64,000 nt of DNA from Aureobasidium sp. EXF-3400 (taxonomy: Eukaryota > Ascomycota > Dothideomycetes > Dothideales > Saccotheciaceae). A program made the translations under genes and the position numbers. The stretch covers positions 1-64,000 of the forward strand of contig SWBL01000250.1 in the NCBI GenBank assembly GCA_024195585.1, written 5' to 3'. The notes under the pieces are model-generated. The model was not told the DNA's origin and made no database searches. It was given only the letters and a program-made list of their open reading frames with translations. Shown piece by piece: positions 47,593 through 59,122 of the stretch. Each line of letters starts with the position of its first letter. The stretch's first letter is position 1.

Positions 47593-49091
47593 TTACCACG
47601 TGGTAGGGACACTGGGGTACTCCTGGTGAGAAAGACCCAGGTCTGCAAACACCGTGTCGTCTCCCTTGAGGTGCTCGACACGGAGCTCGTCTTCATGCTC
47701 CAGCTTCTCGATCTCCTCTTTTGGTGTCTCCTTGTTGTCGGAGTTTTGATCCTTGGATGTGGCTTCGAGAGCGTGGCTGTCATCCAAGGGCTCACCGATC
47801 ATCAAGAGTTGCGCATTGGCGTAGTCAAGATGCTTGGGCTGTGCAGGCATCCAGTTGCGGCCGCGGAAGTCCTCAATGACATCTTGAGGAAACTCTGCGG
47901 GCTTGTCAAGAGTGGCATATGACGGACCCTTGGCTTGAGGGTTCTTCAGACTTAGCACGAAGCTGCCCTGCGAGCGAATACCCATGTCTTTTTGCATCTG
48001 ACCGGGTTCTTGAGGGATAGTGAGCATGTATGCGAGATGAGATTCGGAGCGTGTGCCAGCGGTGGTTATCGCGTAAACACCTTCGCCAATAGGGGTGATA
48101 GGGTGGTTGGGTCGGTTGCCTGAAGCGTTAATTTCTTTTTCTGAGCCTTGGAAGAAGTCTTTCTTCAGTTCGTCCATCGAAGCCTTTGCCCTCTCGACAA
48201 AGACCATGAACTTGTCACTAGGGCCTTGAGGGAAGACCTTCTTGGGAAGAGCGAAGAGACGGTTGTTCTTGGCGTCCTCGATAGCGCCGTCACCTAGCTT
48301 TGCGCCGGTGGGTAGGGGACGCAGGACGAAGTAGCTACGCTGTAGGTCCTGGACGCTCTGAGGGTCGTCAATGCCGACACGGCCTCTGGTAAAGAAGTAG
48401 ATAATACCCTTTTCTTGGATGTTGCTAGGCATCTGCTCAGCACGATCCTTACTTTCCTCGACAGCACCGCCCTGATCCTCGTCTTCCTTGGGCTTCTCAA
48501 CGGTCGGGACCTTGGGATCGGCAGCGAAGTCGCGGTGGATGTCATCCTGAGATGGTTAGTCGATGGTTTGGTCAACGATCGGATGGTACATACGATTGGA
48601 AGGTTCTCGGGCTTGGACTTGGGATTCTCAGGCTCGATGGTGTTCAGACCAGCACCGCCACGAGAGTCCTTGAGAGCTTTCTCGGGGTCATCCTTCGACT
48701 CTCCGTCTCTGTTCTCGCCCTGGTACGATTCACCGACCTGCTTGATGGAACCGTCGTCCTTCATCTCAGCGTTAGTCTGCTCAGAGGGCTTCTGTTCAGA
48801 GGATTGCTCGGACGACTTTTGCTCAGCCGAATCGGCAGCAGGCTTCTGCTCGGCAGTCATATTCTGACCAGCTTCACCCAATGGCTTGGACTCAGAGTTG
48901 GCGTTGGTGTCTTCGGCAGGCTTGAGAGTCTCTTCAATGGTCTTTTGCTCAGCAGTGTTCTTGCGGCCCTTCTTGGAAGGAGAGGATTGAGAGTCGTCGG
49001 TTTTGCGTTTGTTGTCTTTGGTCTCTTGGGAAGCAGCTGGGGGGCTGGACTGCTTTTCAGCCAAACGGGCAGATGATCGTGTGCCAGGCAT
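47593..49091 (-). CDS. Conserved fungal protein of unknown function, Glu/Lys-rich N-terminus
   Basis: Exons 48594-49091 and 47593-48546 give 483 aa, with a 47-nt intron. The N-terminal 170 residues are low-complexity, with a nuclear-localisation-like SPSKKGRK and repeated EQKSSEQ/EQKPSEQ units. The conserved part begins NIQEKGIIYFFTRGRVGIDD and includes QRSYFVLRPLPTGAKLGDG, NRLFALPKKVFP, GEGVYAITTAGTRSESHLAY and WMPAQPKHLDYANAQLLMIG. This family is widespread in filamentous ascomycetes and is often labelled BTB-domain transcription factor in genome annotations, but I see no BTB fold and would not assign that function. Nuclear location is inferred from the basic motif only. Confidence 0.82.
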
Positions 49092-49586
49092 GATGTGAGT
49101 GTGTTGGAAGGTGTGAGGGGTGGTCGAGCTAGCAAGGATGCAATTGGTACGATGAAGTGTAGATGACGGGGTGATGGAGGTGACGATTGGTGATGTCAAT
49201 GGAGAATTGATTGTCCAGAGGGGGCTTGTAGCTTGCGTGATCAAAGAAGGAGCTGAAGAGTGTATATAAGGAACCTCTAAGAGTATTTATCGTAACGATT
49301 TAGCCTCGAAACGCGTCTCTAACGCGAAGGTCGTGATCAATTTTGTGATGTCATCAGAGTCGCACTCGGACGTGTTTCTTTCTGTAATGCTGACGCACGA
49401 GACTCTCTCAGTTGAGTAAGGTTGCTTTCGGCACAGGCAGACAGAGCTCAATCGCGTGAGGAGCTCTGGGGAGTTGTGCCTCTTGAGTGTTGTGTTCGCC
49501 AACAACGCCTCTTGCATTCTTCGTGAGTGGCGTTGAACCAGTTTGAATCGCATCACCGTGGCATCGTGTATAGACAGAAGGCGCGA
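49092..49586. other. Intergenic, nothing supported
   Basis: Tandem minus-strand gap containing the promoter of the unknown-function gene and the 3' flank of ERV1. A TATATAA sequence lies at about 49262-49268. Confidence 0.45.
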
Positions 49587-50290
49587 TCAACCACATCGTC
49601 CATCCTTCCAGCCCGTTCTCCATCGCTCTTCCCATTTCTTGCAGTCAAACGACTTCTTGCCCAACTTTACGTTCACAGCATTGTGCGCCTCGCACATCCA
49701 TTGTCCAAAGTCGTCCCTGCTGCTCACGCGTGGCTCGTTGCCATCTTTCATCCAAGCTCTGAAGTCGTCGGCGCATACCCAGCAAGGGTACATCTTGCCA
49801 AACAGTTGCATAAATGTCGTCGTCTCTCTTTGCTGCTCTGGTGAAGCCTTTTCCGGGTAGCTTGCTGCCATAGTATGGAGAAGAGTCCACGCCGAGCGAC
49901 CGAGTTGTTCTACGTCTGGCGGGCAATCGGCTGGCATATCAAGGGAAGAGGTTGCTTGGGCCGGTGGTGTAGTGGTCGAGATCTTGGAGGGGTTTGTGGT
50001 GCCCTGCTTTGCCATGGCGAACCACGAGGACACTGAAGTGCATGACCGACACCTATCGCTTCACCTTAGTCTATGTTCTAGCATCCTGTGCAATGTCCCC
50101 TGACGTACGGCTTGCCATCAGGACCCAAGACTACGCCTTTCGGCAACTGCTTGGGGGTTCTGTCTTCTTGATCGGCCTGAGCCTTCTGCTCGGGCGTCGC
50201 GTCTAGTGGTTGAGGCGGCATTCCGGTCGTCTTTGTCACTGCGCAGCCGAATTGCGAGAGGATGGGATACGGAATCTCAGTTATAGGCAT
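49587..50290 (-). CDS. ERV1: FAD-linked sulfhydryl oxidase of the mitochondrial intermembrane space
   Basis: Exons 50109-50290 and 49587-50052 give 215 aa; the 56-nt intron starts GTACGT. The junction creates the shuttle disulfide GKPCRSCTS, which neither unspliced frame shows. The Erv/ALR domain follows: LGRSAWTLLHTMAASYP, the redox-active YPCWVCADDF next to FAD, DDFGQWMCEAHNAVNVKLGK, and the structural Cys pair (C-x16-C). Erv1 reoxidises Mia40 in the disulfide relay that imports small Cys-motif proteins, passing electrons to cytochrome c. The length is close to yeast Erv1 (189). It is divergent from HEM4 over 143 bp. Confidence 0.93.
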
Positions 50291-50433
50291 GTTATCGATC
50301 TTTCTGTATTTCGCATTTGTCAGGTTCCCCGTCCGCCTCCGGGGGACCCTCGTCCGTGCTCGGGCTCAATCGCGTCTCTTCTCAACCACCCCTCGGCCCT
50401 TGCCGCTGACACAGTTTGACCAACCACCAACAT
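50291..50433. promoter_or_regulatory. Shared 143-bp promoter of ERV1 and HEM4
   Basis: Only 143 bp lie between the divergent start codons, so both promoters must overlap. It is C/G-rich in the middle (CCGCCTCCGGGGGACC near 50333), with a pyrimidine-rich tract toward HEM4. No TATA box is evident. Confidence 0.55.
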
Positions 50434-51390
50434 ATGTTTGACATGTCGGACTCAACATCAGACATTCCTGTTCTGCTTCTCAAGACAAAGTCCATTCCCG
50501 CTGATGGATATCATGAAATATTCGCCGGCTGGAACAACTATCTGCCAACTTTTCTACCTGTCCTGGAACATCGCTTCAGAGAAGATACTCTGACTTGGCT
50601 AAAGGACACAATTTCAGGCCGAGGTTTCAATTCCGATGCCACCGTGGCTGCCGAGTCGAGCTTCGGCGGTATCATCTTCACCTCACAACGTGCAGTCGAG
50701 GCTTTCACATCAATAGTGGAGTCTCTTGATCCTCACATTAGAGATGAACTCCTGCCCGAGGCTCTACCGTTGTACGTTGTTGGTCCAGCTACTGCTAGAG
50801 GACTACGATCCTTGAACTTGAAGTGTCAGATCATTGGAGAAGAGACTGGCAATGGCGCCGCACTTTCTGCCTTTATGCTGGACCACTACAATCGCCTCCC
50901 CATAAGCCAGACGGTAAGGCAAGACCGCAAGCTTCCTCTGCTGTTCTTGGTAGGAGAAGTACGCAGGGATATCATCCCTAAATCTCTCCAATCCTCTGAC
51001 CTGCCTCAAGAAGCTCGCATCGGTGTGAACGAAGTTGTCATCTACGAGACTTGTGAGATGGCATCTTTCCACATAGACTTTGCTCATGCTATTGAGGAAA
51101 ATGCTGCATCTGGGGCTAAAGAACAATGGGTAGTCGTCTTCTCACCTCAAGGATGCCGAGCAATGCTGGATTGCCTAGGCTGGCTCGACGAGGCTGGCCG
51201 CTACAAGGCAGAAGACACAGACTCGTCACCAACCACAACATACATTGCAACCATCGGCCCTACAACACGCGATTATCTGATCAAAGAATTCGGGTATGAG
51301 CCACATGTGTGTGCAGAAAAGCCCAGTTCGGAAGGCATATATGCTGCCATAGAAAGTTATAGGAACACGAACACAAGGACGCAACTGTAA
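50434..51390 (+). CDS. HEM4: Uroporphyrinogen-III synthase
   Basis: Single exon, 318 aa from ATG at 50434; an earlier in-frame TTG is not a plausible start. The two-domain HemD fold is marked by SSFGGIIFTSQRAVEAFTS, LYVVGPATARGLRSLN, LPLLFLVGEVRRDIIPK, VNEVVIYETCEM, WVVVFSPQGCRAM and YIATIGPTTRDYLIKEFG, in the usual order. It closes hydroxymethylbilane with inversion of ring D to give uroporphyrinogen III in cytosolic haem synthesis. Yeast Hem4 is 275 aa; this protein is longer at both ends. Catalysis in the family relies on few conserved residues, so no active-site loss can be judged. Confidence 0.92.
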   Translation: MFDMSDSTSDIPVLLLKTKSIPADGYHEIFAGWNNYLPTFLPVLEHRFREDTLTWLKDTISGRGFNSDATVAAESSFGGIIFTSQRAVEAFTSIVESLDPHIRDELLPEALPLYVVGPATARGLRSLNLKCQIIGEETGNGAALSAFMLDHYNRLPISQTVRQDRKLPLLFLVGEVRRDIIPKSLQSSDLPQEARIGVNEVVIYETCEMASFHIDFAHAIEENAASGAKEQWVVVFSPQGCRAMLDCLGWLDEAGRYKAEDTDSSPTTTYIATIGPTTRDYLIKEFGYEPHVCAEKPSSEGIYAAIESYRNTNTRTQL

Positions 51391-51753
51391 GGCGTCCTGG
51401 TCGGAAAGCATTGATGCAGTGCCATAGGCGCGGTGCATATCAAAAAAGGCGAAACGAGGCCGAAGAGCCTGTCAAAGCAATGCACTTCTGACGTGCTCTA
51501 GCATGTATACATAGATAGATTAGGCAATGGCATGAAGCATGTCATTGAAAGTCAAACCTGAAATAATAAATCAACAAGGCTTGTCTTGGCGAAAATGAAC
51601 CTCGGCGTCGCGACGAGGTCGAAGCTGCTGCTGTGATACAAATAGCAGGCATAACTCGCACTGCATGAACGCCTGGATCTCAGCATGATTTGTTGCATCC
51701 AGGATCAGTGATGATGCGAACGGTTCGCCCAGACAAACTCGTCAATCCACGAC
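51391..51753. other. Intergenic, nothing supported
   Basis: 3' flank of HEM4 and promoter of the MYST acetyltransferase gene; no coding signal. Confidence 0.45.
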
Positions 51754-52844
51754 ATGGCCGCTGCAGTGTCCCCTCAGACGAGGCCCCAGGAACATCAGAC
51801 AACGCCCAAGAAGTCGCCCACCGAACCTAATGTCCTGAATGTCGTCTTGGGTAACATCCAGATTAAGCCTTGGTATCCCTCATTCTACCCAGAAGATCTC
51901 GTCGGTCGGAAGGCTGAGCGCCTCTATGTCTGTGAGAGCTGTTTTCGCTACTCAAAAGAGCTTATGCCATACCTTGCACATAGAGTAAGATCGCCCAAGC
52001 ACAGAACAGCCAGACCAAGCTGACACGATTCAGAGAGTCTGTCCACTGAAAGACGCACCGCCTCCGGGAACACTGATATATCAAACGGCCGACCAATCAA
52101 TATACGAGATTGATGGAGAAGAGCACAAGGTACACACAATTTATCACATCCAAGGGTTGTCTGATGGCTAGCTAACATGTCGAGCAGCTGTATTCCCAGA
52201 ACCTCTCGTTGTTCGCCAAGCTCTTCCTCGACACAAAGTCCGTCTTCTACGATGTCACCACATTCCGATACTACCTTCTCGTGCTTACGGATCCGCAAAA
52301 CGCCGAAAGACAAGTCGTAGGCTTCTTCAGCAAGGAAAAGATGAGCTGGGACAACAACAATGTGGCTTGCATTCTGGTCTTCCCACCTTGGCAGAAACGT
52401 GGCCTGGGTCAGTTGCTGATGGGCGTGAGCTACGAACTGAGTCGGCGTGAAGGCAGACTTGGTGGTCCTGAAAAACGTAAGAATCCTCATTCCACCATAA
52501 TCCTAGGCGCCACGCTGACAGAACCATCAGCCCTATCGAGTCTTGGAAGAAAGGCATACCTAGCATACTGGTCAGCCTCGATCTGTCGCAGCATCTTGTC
52601 GAATCCTTCGAATCGATCTTGGACCGTTGACCAGATCGTTCAGCAAACTTGGATTGCACCCGAGGATGTGGTCATGGCCCTGAGCGAGACGGCCATGATC
52701 GAGCCGAACAAATTGCCTGATGGATCAGTCGTGTTGGTCAGGGGCAAGATCGAAACCTGGGTTCGGGCACATGAGACGGCGGCGGCCACCCCAGCCATTG
52801 ATAGGACCGCTTTCACGCAGACCTTTCGTGATCAAAAGCACTGA
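51754..52844 (+). CDS. SAS2: MYST-family histone acetyltransferase, Sas2-type
   Basis: Exons 51754-51984, 52034-52129, 52188-52476 and 52531-52844 give 309 aa. The MYST zinc finger (LYVCESCFRYSKELMPYLAH plus the downstream Cys of RRVC) is completed across the first junction. The catalytic domain has SLFAKLFLDTKSVFYDVTTF, GFFSKEKMSWDNNNVACILV with the autoacetylated Lys, the acetyl-CoA loop QKRGLGQLLMG, and the general-base Glu in GGPEKPLSSLGRKAYLAYW, which appears only after removal of the last intron. No chromodomain or PHD finger precedes it, unlike Esa1 or Sas3, and the size matches Sas2. Sas2 acetylates H4K16 within the SAS complex to limit silencing. The last intron is 54 nt without a stop, so its retention would insert 18 residues into the active site. 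Confidence 0.9.
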
Positions 52845-55843
52845 AGTACGATGTACGAAGCCGGAAGATGAACATTGCACACTAATCATGCAGGTTTCAG
52901 AACAAAAGGGACAGATGCATGCTCCGTATTTCTTATCATTTTTCTTTGTGCTCAATACGGACGACATGCTCCAGTCACGAAATCAATTGATCTCGGCGAG
53001 TTTCTTTTTCGGGAGCCGATTGACCGGTCAATGGCCGTCGAATAGGTGTTGGCTGCAGGTCAATTTACGCAAGTCGACGCGTGCAGTACCTCAGTAGACG
53101 CCGAGTGGAGCCACCTCTTTGGCCGCCGGCGGCTGCTCGCACGAGGCAAGAGTGATTTGCCTTCTTCATGCACGACATTGACCGACTGATTTTGAGTTTC
53201 GACTGTTTCTAGAAGTCCTCGACTATGGCGTAGTCAGGCATAAAAAAGAGGAGGAAAGAACAAAGCTCGTCGTTAGCACAGAAAATGCAATGAAAGAATG
53301 TCGACGGCCAAGGTGACGGCGTGACGGGGTTGTTCGGACGAGTGATGGACCCAGTGCAAGTGGCACGCCATACGAGAGGTTATTCCTTAACTTTTGCATG
53401 ACAGGCTGTCATGTACTGAAGCGGTCTGCAGATCTCCATCCTATTACTCTAGCCTGCATGGTGAGAGGATGCACCTATGCGGGGGGTGGCTGGCCGCTGT
53501 GCTGTGAAACGATTTGAAATCATTGATTAACGAAACTGCATTGCTGGGCTGCAGTGACGAAAAGTGGTGCGACAGTGCGACAGAGGTGGAAAAGGTCCAA
53601 TCAAAGCGGCGATGTTGCAATGATTGCACAACGTGGCAGCTTTCTCGTTCTGTCGCTCGCAGCAACAGATCCAAGTTTACTAAGTCACGCTCGTATCACG
53701 GTTCTAGAACCTGCAAAGATAGGATCCTGATTCAAGGTCCTTTGTATCTGCAGCAACTCCTGTCTCATGACCGCAAATTTTCTCCAACAAGCGGTGGGAA
53801 ATCTTCAGCGCACGCAGTGTGCGCTGTCAAAAGAGCCCTATCAACTTTGCGGTTGGTATGAAAAACCGGTGCGGGACGATGTGGTTTTTAGGCGCGCCAG
53901 TTCAAGCCTCCTCGCGATCCGCGATGAACGGATGAACTCTCTCTCCACCTTGCGCGACGCTCCGCCCCGTTGCATGTCAAAGTGTTCCCAAAAACCGTGG
54001 GCGCGGTTCTCCACCTAGCGCTAAGAAAGCTAGACCGATATGGCGAGTAAAAGAATGCCCTATGAGTAACTTGTAGCGATCATCCTGCAGCAGCGTTTGG
54101 TCACACAGATTACGGACATATAAGCTGCAATCCACCGTGGTTGTGTTCAGGGCGCTGGGCCGAGCAGGGAAGACTCGGGTTTGCAAACGAGGAACAGGCC
54201 CTAGATCGGTAATACGGACTCTGAAATATTCATTGCAAAACCTTGATATATCACCACCCACGGAGGAGCCGAAGGACATAAACGCTGAACAGAATCCCTG
54301 GCAGCAGGGTTCGCATCTGAAACCGGTTGTGTCGGTAAAAGTGGGAGATCGTCATGCCACTCACCGCTGGTATGGATGTCCGGGATCCGGGAAGGTGAAC
54401 GGCTGATCTCATATGGATGGGTAGTAATTACTCTTGCATTGAGTGGTTCTTGTTTGGGAAGAATTCTGTGCCCACCTTGCGTGCTCGATTAACTGATTAG
54501 TATTCATGAGACGGCAAGTTTTTTTTGTTGGATGGGTTGGTTGAGGCAACATAGATTGAGGTGAAGGCATAGGATGCTCGCCTCGAGAGAGGCACATGGC
54601 AGTTACATTAATATATCAGGATTGTGATGGTCAAAACCCAAGTAAAATTTGAGCGATCTAGATTCTGGAAAGCAGGCAGTTTCAAGGCCGTTTGGTGGAA
54701 ACACGTAAGGAGTTGTGTACTGCCCAGTCTTCCAGCCACGCGCACAAGGTTCTGTACGTGTTTCGGCATGGGATTTTCTGAAGATAGTGATCAAGCTTGG
54801 CCGCGGAGAAAGGAGATGTTCCAGACGGAGTAATCCAAGCAGAAACAAGCAGTCCCTGGTTCGTCAATCACGGCAGGAGATATTGTATTTGTGTGCTGGA
54901 TAAAGTGGATGACAGATGTCATACGGGCTGTCAGATGAAGGTTTGAATTGACTTTGTCGGCCACGAGTCAAGGAGGTTGGCCGCGAAGTTCCTGACTCGC
55001 ACAAAGCTCAAGGCGGGCGGGCAGGCAGTTGTTTGGAGAGCTCTTTCTTGCTGGCACTAGAGCTGCATGACAGTCGTTGCTAATACTTCAGCGCAGACTT
55101 CTTATGCGTTTAGTGCGTGTAAGGCCTTTGGCGTCTTCTGACGACGGAAGCTAAGCTGGCGCTAGACAGAGGGTGTATCTGGGAGTCGGGACCACAGTCG
55201 TGTCTAGCATGCCCATGGCCCTTGGCCGGTAGCGTAGATCCGTAAAGAAGGACGACCTTTTTTCGACAAACGAGATCGCGGCGCGCACCAGCGTTTGATG
55301 GGTCCAGCGAATCGCACTGTATCTTGCAGGAGACAAGCAAATCACCCAGATTCGACCTCGACAGCGCTCCGTCATCCACTGCCAGGAAAGTCGGATCAGG
55401 CACAAGTCATCATACTCGAGCCGCAACCTCAGCATCCCAGGATACGACCGCCCACCTAGTTAACCCATCCTGCACGCTGCTTTCGCCCACGCTACCCCCC
55501 TGCCACCTGCCTCTGTTGCTTCTGCTGCCGCCGCCGCATCTTGGTCTTACCAGATCCGATCTGATCTGATCTGAGCAGGAGCCCCCTCGCACACACCACT
55601 GCACAAGGTCTTTGCCCAGACGTTCCTCTGCTCATCTCCGACTGTCGCCGTGTCTGCTCGTCCGACTATCGAAGCCAAAGTGCTTTCTGCTTCTGCTACT
55701 GTCTCTGTTGCCGCCGCCGTTGTCACTGCCGCCCAGATCTACCCTACCTGCCCACCTACCTGTCCTACGGACCCCTGCGTGCACATTTGCAACGTCGGAG
55801 CGCCACCGACACACAGCCGTCTACAAGTCCAAGTTGTCAGTCG
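52845..55843. other. Three-kilobase gene-free tract
   Basis: The longest gap in the window. No domain, splice pattern or codon-biased frame is seen on either strand, and no terminal repeats or transposase fragments. Base composition is not markedly AT-rich, so there is no obvious RIP signature. The last 400 bp are pyrimidine-rich with tandem GATCT/TGATCT units at about 55555-55575, and probably form the leader of the Zn2Cys6 gene. Confidence 0.4.
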
Positions 55844-58800
55844 ATGGATCAACGACGTGCGCCCTTAGCCGGCCCCGACCAGCACTATCACCGTCCCTCG
55901 CTCCCCTCCGATCACTCTGCTCCTCCTTCCAACCAACAGATCTATCCTCCGCCGAGGCCTCACAGTCTACCGAGTGTCGACTCCTTCCCTCCACCACCAC
56001 CGCCGCATCAGTACCACGCTTCGCAACCCACACCGACCGTGATACATCCTGCGCCTCACCCCGAGGGCCCGGAGAGGGCTGAACATCCATATACCGCTCC
56101 ACCTGCTGTCCACGGAACCCCCGTCATCAAGACTGACATACCACCCGCACCGCCTCAGTATCCACGCCCATCCAGTAATCCTTTGCAGTCGCAACCCCAG
56201 CCTCAGCCTCAGCTTCAGTCGCAACACCCTGGACCGCCACCGAACGCTCGTCCACCAATGGAACACCATCCAGCTGCCTACGTGCAGCATCCGCCAGGCG
56301 AACATGTCAACTACATAGTCGGTCCCATGCTGGATCCTTACGGCCAACATCCACCAGGATACTATCCACCGTACATGCCGACCATGCATATGACAAATCC
56401 AAATCAGCGTAAGAAGAGTATGCGCGCCAGTCAGGTAGGCCAGTACACTTCTTGATTTTTTCGATACATTCTTAATTTCTATCCACAGGCTTGCGATAGA
56501 TGCCGTGAGCGTAAGTCCAAATGCGACGAGAATCGTCCTTGTGCAACGTGCAAGGAGCAAAACCTGGAGTGTAATTACAAGGATACACATCCCACCAAAG
56601 CCGACAAGAACAACCAGGCTCTTTCCGAGATGATTGCTGAAGTCTTGACGTGCATCAAGAGCATTAGTGAACGCCTTGGTGCTGTAGAGAAGCACCTCGC
56701 CATCCAGCCATCAGCACTAGCTCGTATTGACTCGCCAAACCCACCTAGTCCGGACAACCTAGATGCCATGGCTATAGACAACAGAAACACCATTGAAGAA
56801 CTGACACAAATTCAACAGCGGACATGGAAAATTGGTGATCACACTACAGCAGCTCACAAACTGTTGCTTCGCTGGCCTTCCATTCAACCTTTGGTGCAAA
56901 CCCGCAAATGCAACATCCAGGAGAACTATGTCATGAAAGGAGAAGACCGCCCCATTCTGCTGCTTTATGGCGCCGGTGACAAGCGCCTCAGGGACGACAT
57001 GATAAACATTGGCGCCGCGAGTCCTGCAGGAAGTTCAAATGGAGACGATCTCATGGCTTCAACCCCTGAGAACGACCCCAGACGGTCCGAGCCATTCACG
57101 CCTGGTTCTCCTATGATGACAATGGATATCGACACTATTGACATCTTGTTCAGTTCCTACAAGAAGAACATTCACCGGCTGCATCCATTTGTTGACATCG
57201 AAAGTATTGGAAGATATTTGAATGACACGTTCAAACCAAAGCATTGCGCAGAAACCAGAAATCACCACTCACCATTGTTTGCCACGAATGGTTCTGGTGA
57301 GCGGGAATCAAAGCGGAGAAGGGTACGCAATGACAACTATGCTGTTGGCCTTCTGCCGGGAGAGCACACGAGTAACTCAACGCCTGCACCGGTTAAACGT
57401 GCGCCGGAGCGAAATCTCACCACTGCAATCATATATTTGATTCTTGCCTTGGGCAAGATTTGCGAGGCTCCCGATCCTCTTCCTGGCCCAGTTCAAGAAG
57501 TCGCTCTCACGAGCAAGCCCAGTTTCATCCATACAACGATGGCATCGCCACACATCAAGCCAGCGTTTGCATCTCCAAGGCATGCTCTGAGTAATGTCGC
57601 CAACTCTTCCGCTGGAGTCACACGGGCTCAATCTTGGGACGGTACTGTCAACCAAGCGTCGAGCAAGAGACAAGCTCAGAATATCGAGAAGATAGCCGGG
57701 TTGGTCTACTATAGAGAAGCCGCTTCGATTCTTGGTGATTTCACGGACTCGAATGAGCTCGCAGCCGCCCAAGCGCGCCTTTTAGCTGGCCTCTACAAAG
57801 GTCAACTTGCCAGAGTCCAGGAAAGCTGGAGCTGGATAAGCACGGCAGCACGAACTTGCCTCTATCGCATGAAGATGTGAGTGTATTTTGTTGCAACTGG
57901 CCAGGAAGTTTACTTACAAATCTACAGTGACGGCTTGGATAACACAATCATGGACAAGGATAAGGCGCGGAATCTAAACAAGCACGAGAATTTGACCATC
58001 CTCACCTTCTGGTCGGCCTTGCAGCTTGAAAGGTATGTGCAGTTTTCCAATGATCCTGGCCATGCTAATTGTGGATTAGTGATATCCTCGCCGAATGGGA
58101 CTACCCTCGTAGCGGTCTTCATCTGCTCGAGGGATCAGTCACTTATCCTGGACAGGACAATCCGAAGGCGGATATATGGTCCCCGGAAGAACAGGAGAAG
58201 TTACTTATATCATGGTACTATTCAGCTCAACTTTATCTGCGCACAAAGCTGAACAGCATCCATACAAATGTGTATGGAGGACAATGTAAGCTCTCCCGTA
58301 TCATCTACTCAAGGTACAACGCTGACGACAAGAAGTATCGGCAGAAGATCCGCAAAGGCTTGCGGAGCTCCTTTGGCAGCAAACAGCAGACTTGAAAGGC
58401 TGGCAAGAACTTCAGCCTTCGTACTCTTGGTCTGACGACGACCCTCCTGCTTCTGACATTGTCGTTGCTCGGTTGAGAGCGAAGTATTATGGCGCTCGTT
58501 ACGTTTGTACTCGACCCTACCTCGATTATGCTTTGCATGTCATGGGTGAGCTCGGAAAGGGCAAGACTCTCGAAGCGCTGACGAAAGATGCCAACGGCAA
58601 CCATCGGGAAGCTGAGCTCGTGCTATTTACTGCCATCAACCAATATCATAGCGAGGATATGGTCAAGACAAAGTGTCGCATTTGTATTGATTCCGCCATG
58701 CGCAGTACTGTTGCTTTCGACGGCGTGGAGAACTTCGACCACCGCCTGATTGTTACAAACATTATGGGAACAGCTCACGCGTAAGCTCTCTGATCCTTGA

Positions 58801-59122
58801 CTCCTCTTGACAACAGCTGACATTTGCTAGGCAATTTGGCAACATGCTTGTTCTGGCAGCAGTCTACAACTGCAACATCGACTGGCTTAAGGAACTCGTA
58901 CCCAGAGAGAAGCTGCAAAGCTTGCTTCGTCGCACAATCGCCTTCATTCGCCGTTTACAGTATGCTTCCAGTGTCGCCGTCAGCGACATTCTAATTCTCG
59001 AAGCGATCGATCGCGAACTATTTCCTGAGAGTGATGGAGATGACCTCTACAGAAACGAAGGCTTGACTGGCGATTCCATCGCCTCTGGTGACTCGTTCAA
59101 TTCCATCGACCCCATGGTCTAA
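55844..59122 (+). CDS. Zn2Cys6 transcription factor with a fungal-specific middle homology region
   Basis: Six exons: 55844-56434, 56489-57876, 57928-58032, 58080-58285, 58336-58780 and 58831-59122; 3027 nt, 1008 aa. The first exon encodes 197 residues that are Pro/His/Gln-rich with no fold. The binuclear cluster starts exactly at exon 2, ACDRCRERKSKC then RPCATCKEQNLEC (about 198-228), preceded by the basic RKKSMRASQ. A coiled-coil-like dimerisation helix follows (SEMIAEVLTCIKSISERLG). The fungal-specific regulatory domain lies at about 350-800, with the motif NIHRLHPFVDIESIGRYL. Such factors bind CGG-containing sites. The target pathway cannot be inferred: no biosynthetic cluster or transporter is adjacent. 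The fourth intron uses an AAG acceptor, and a nested basic NLS-like SKRRRVR is present. Confidence 0.9.

Noticed and set aside
48415..49076. Plus-strand frames opposite the Glu/Lys-rich conserved gene
   Set aside because: Shadows of the repetitive EQKSSEQ coding region on the minus strand.
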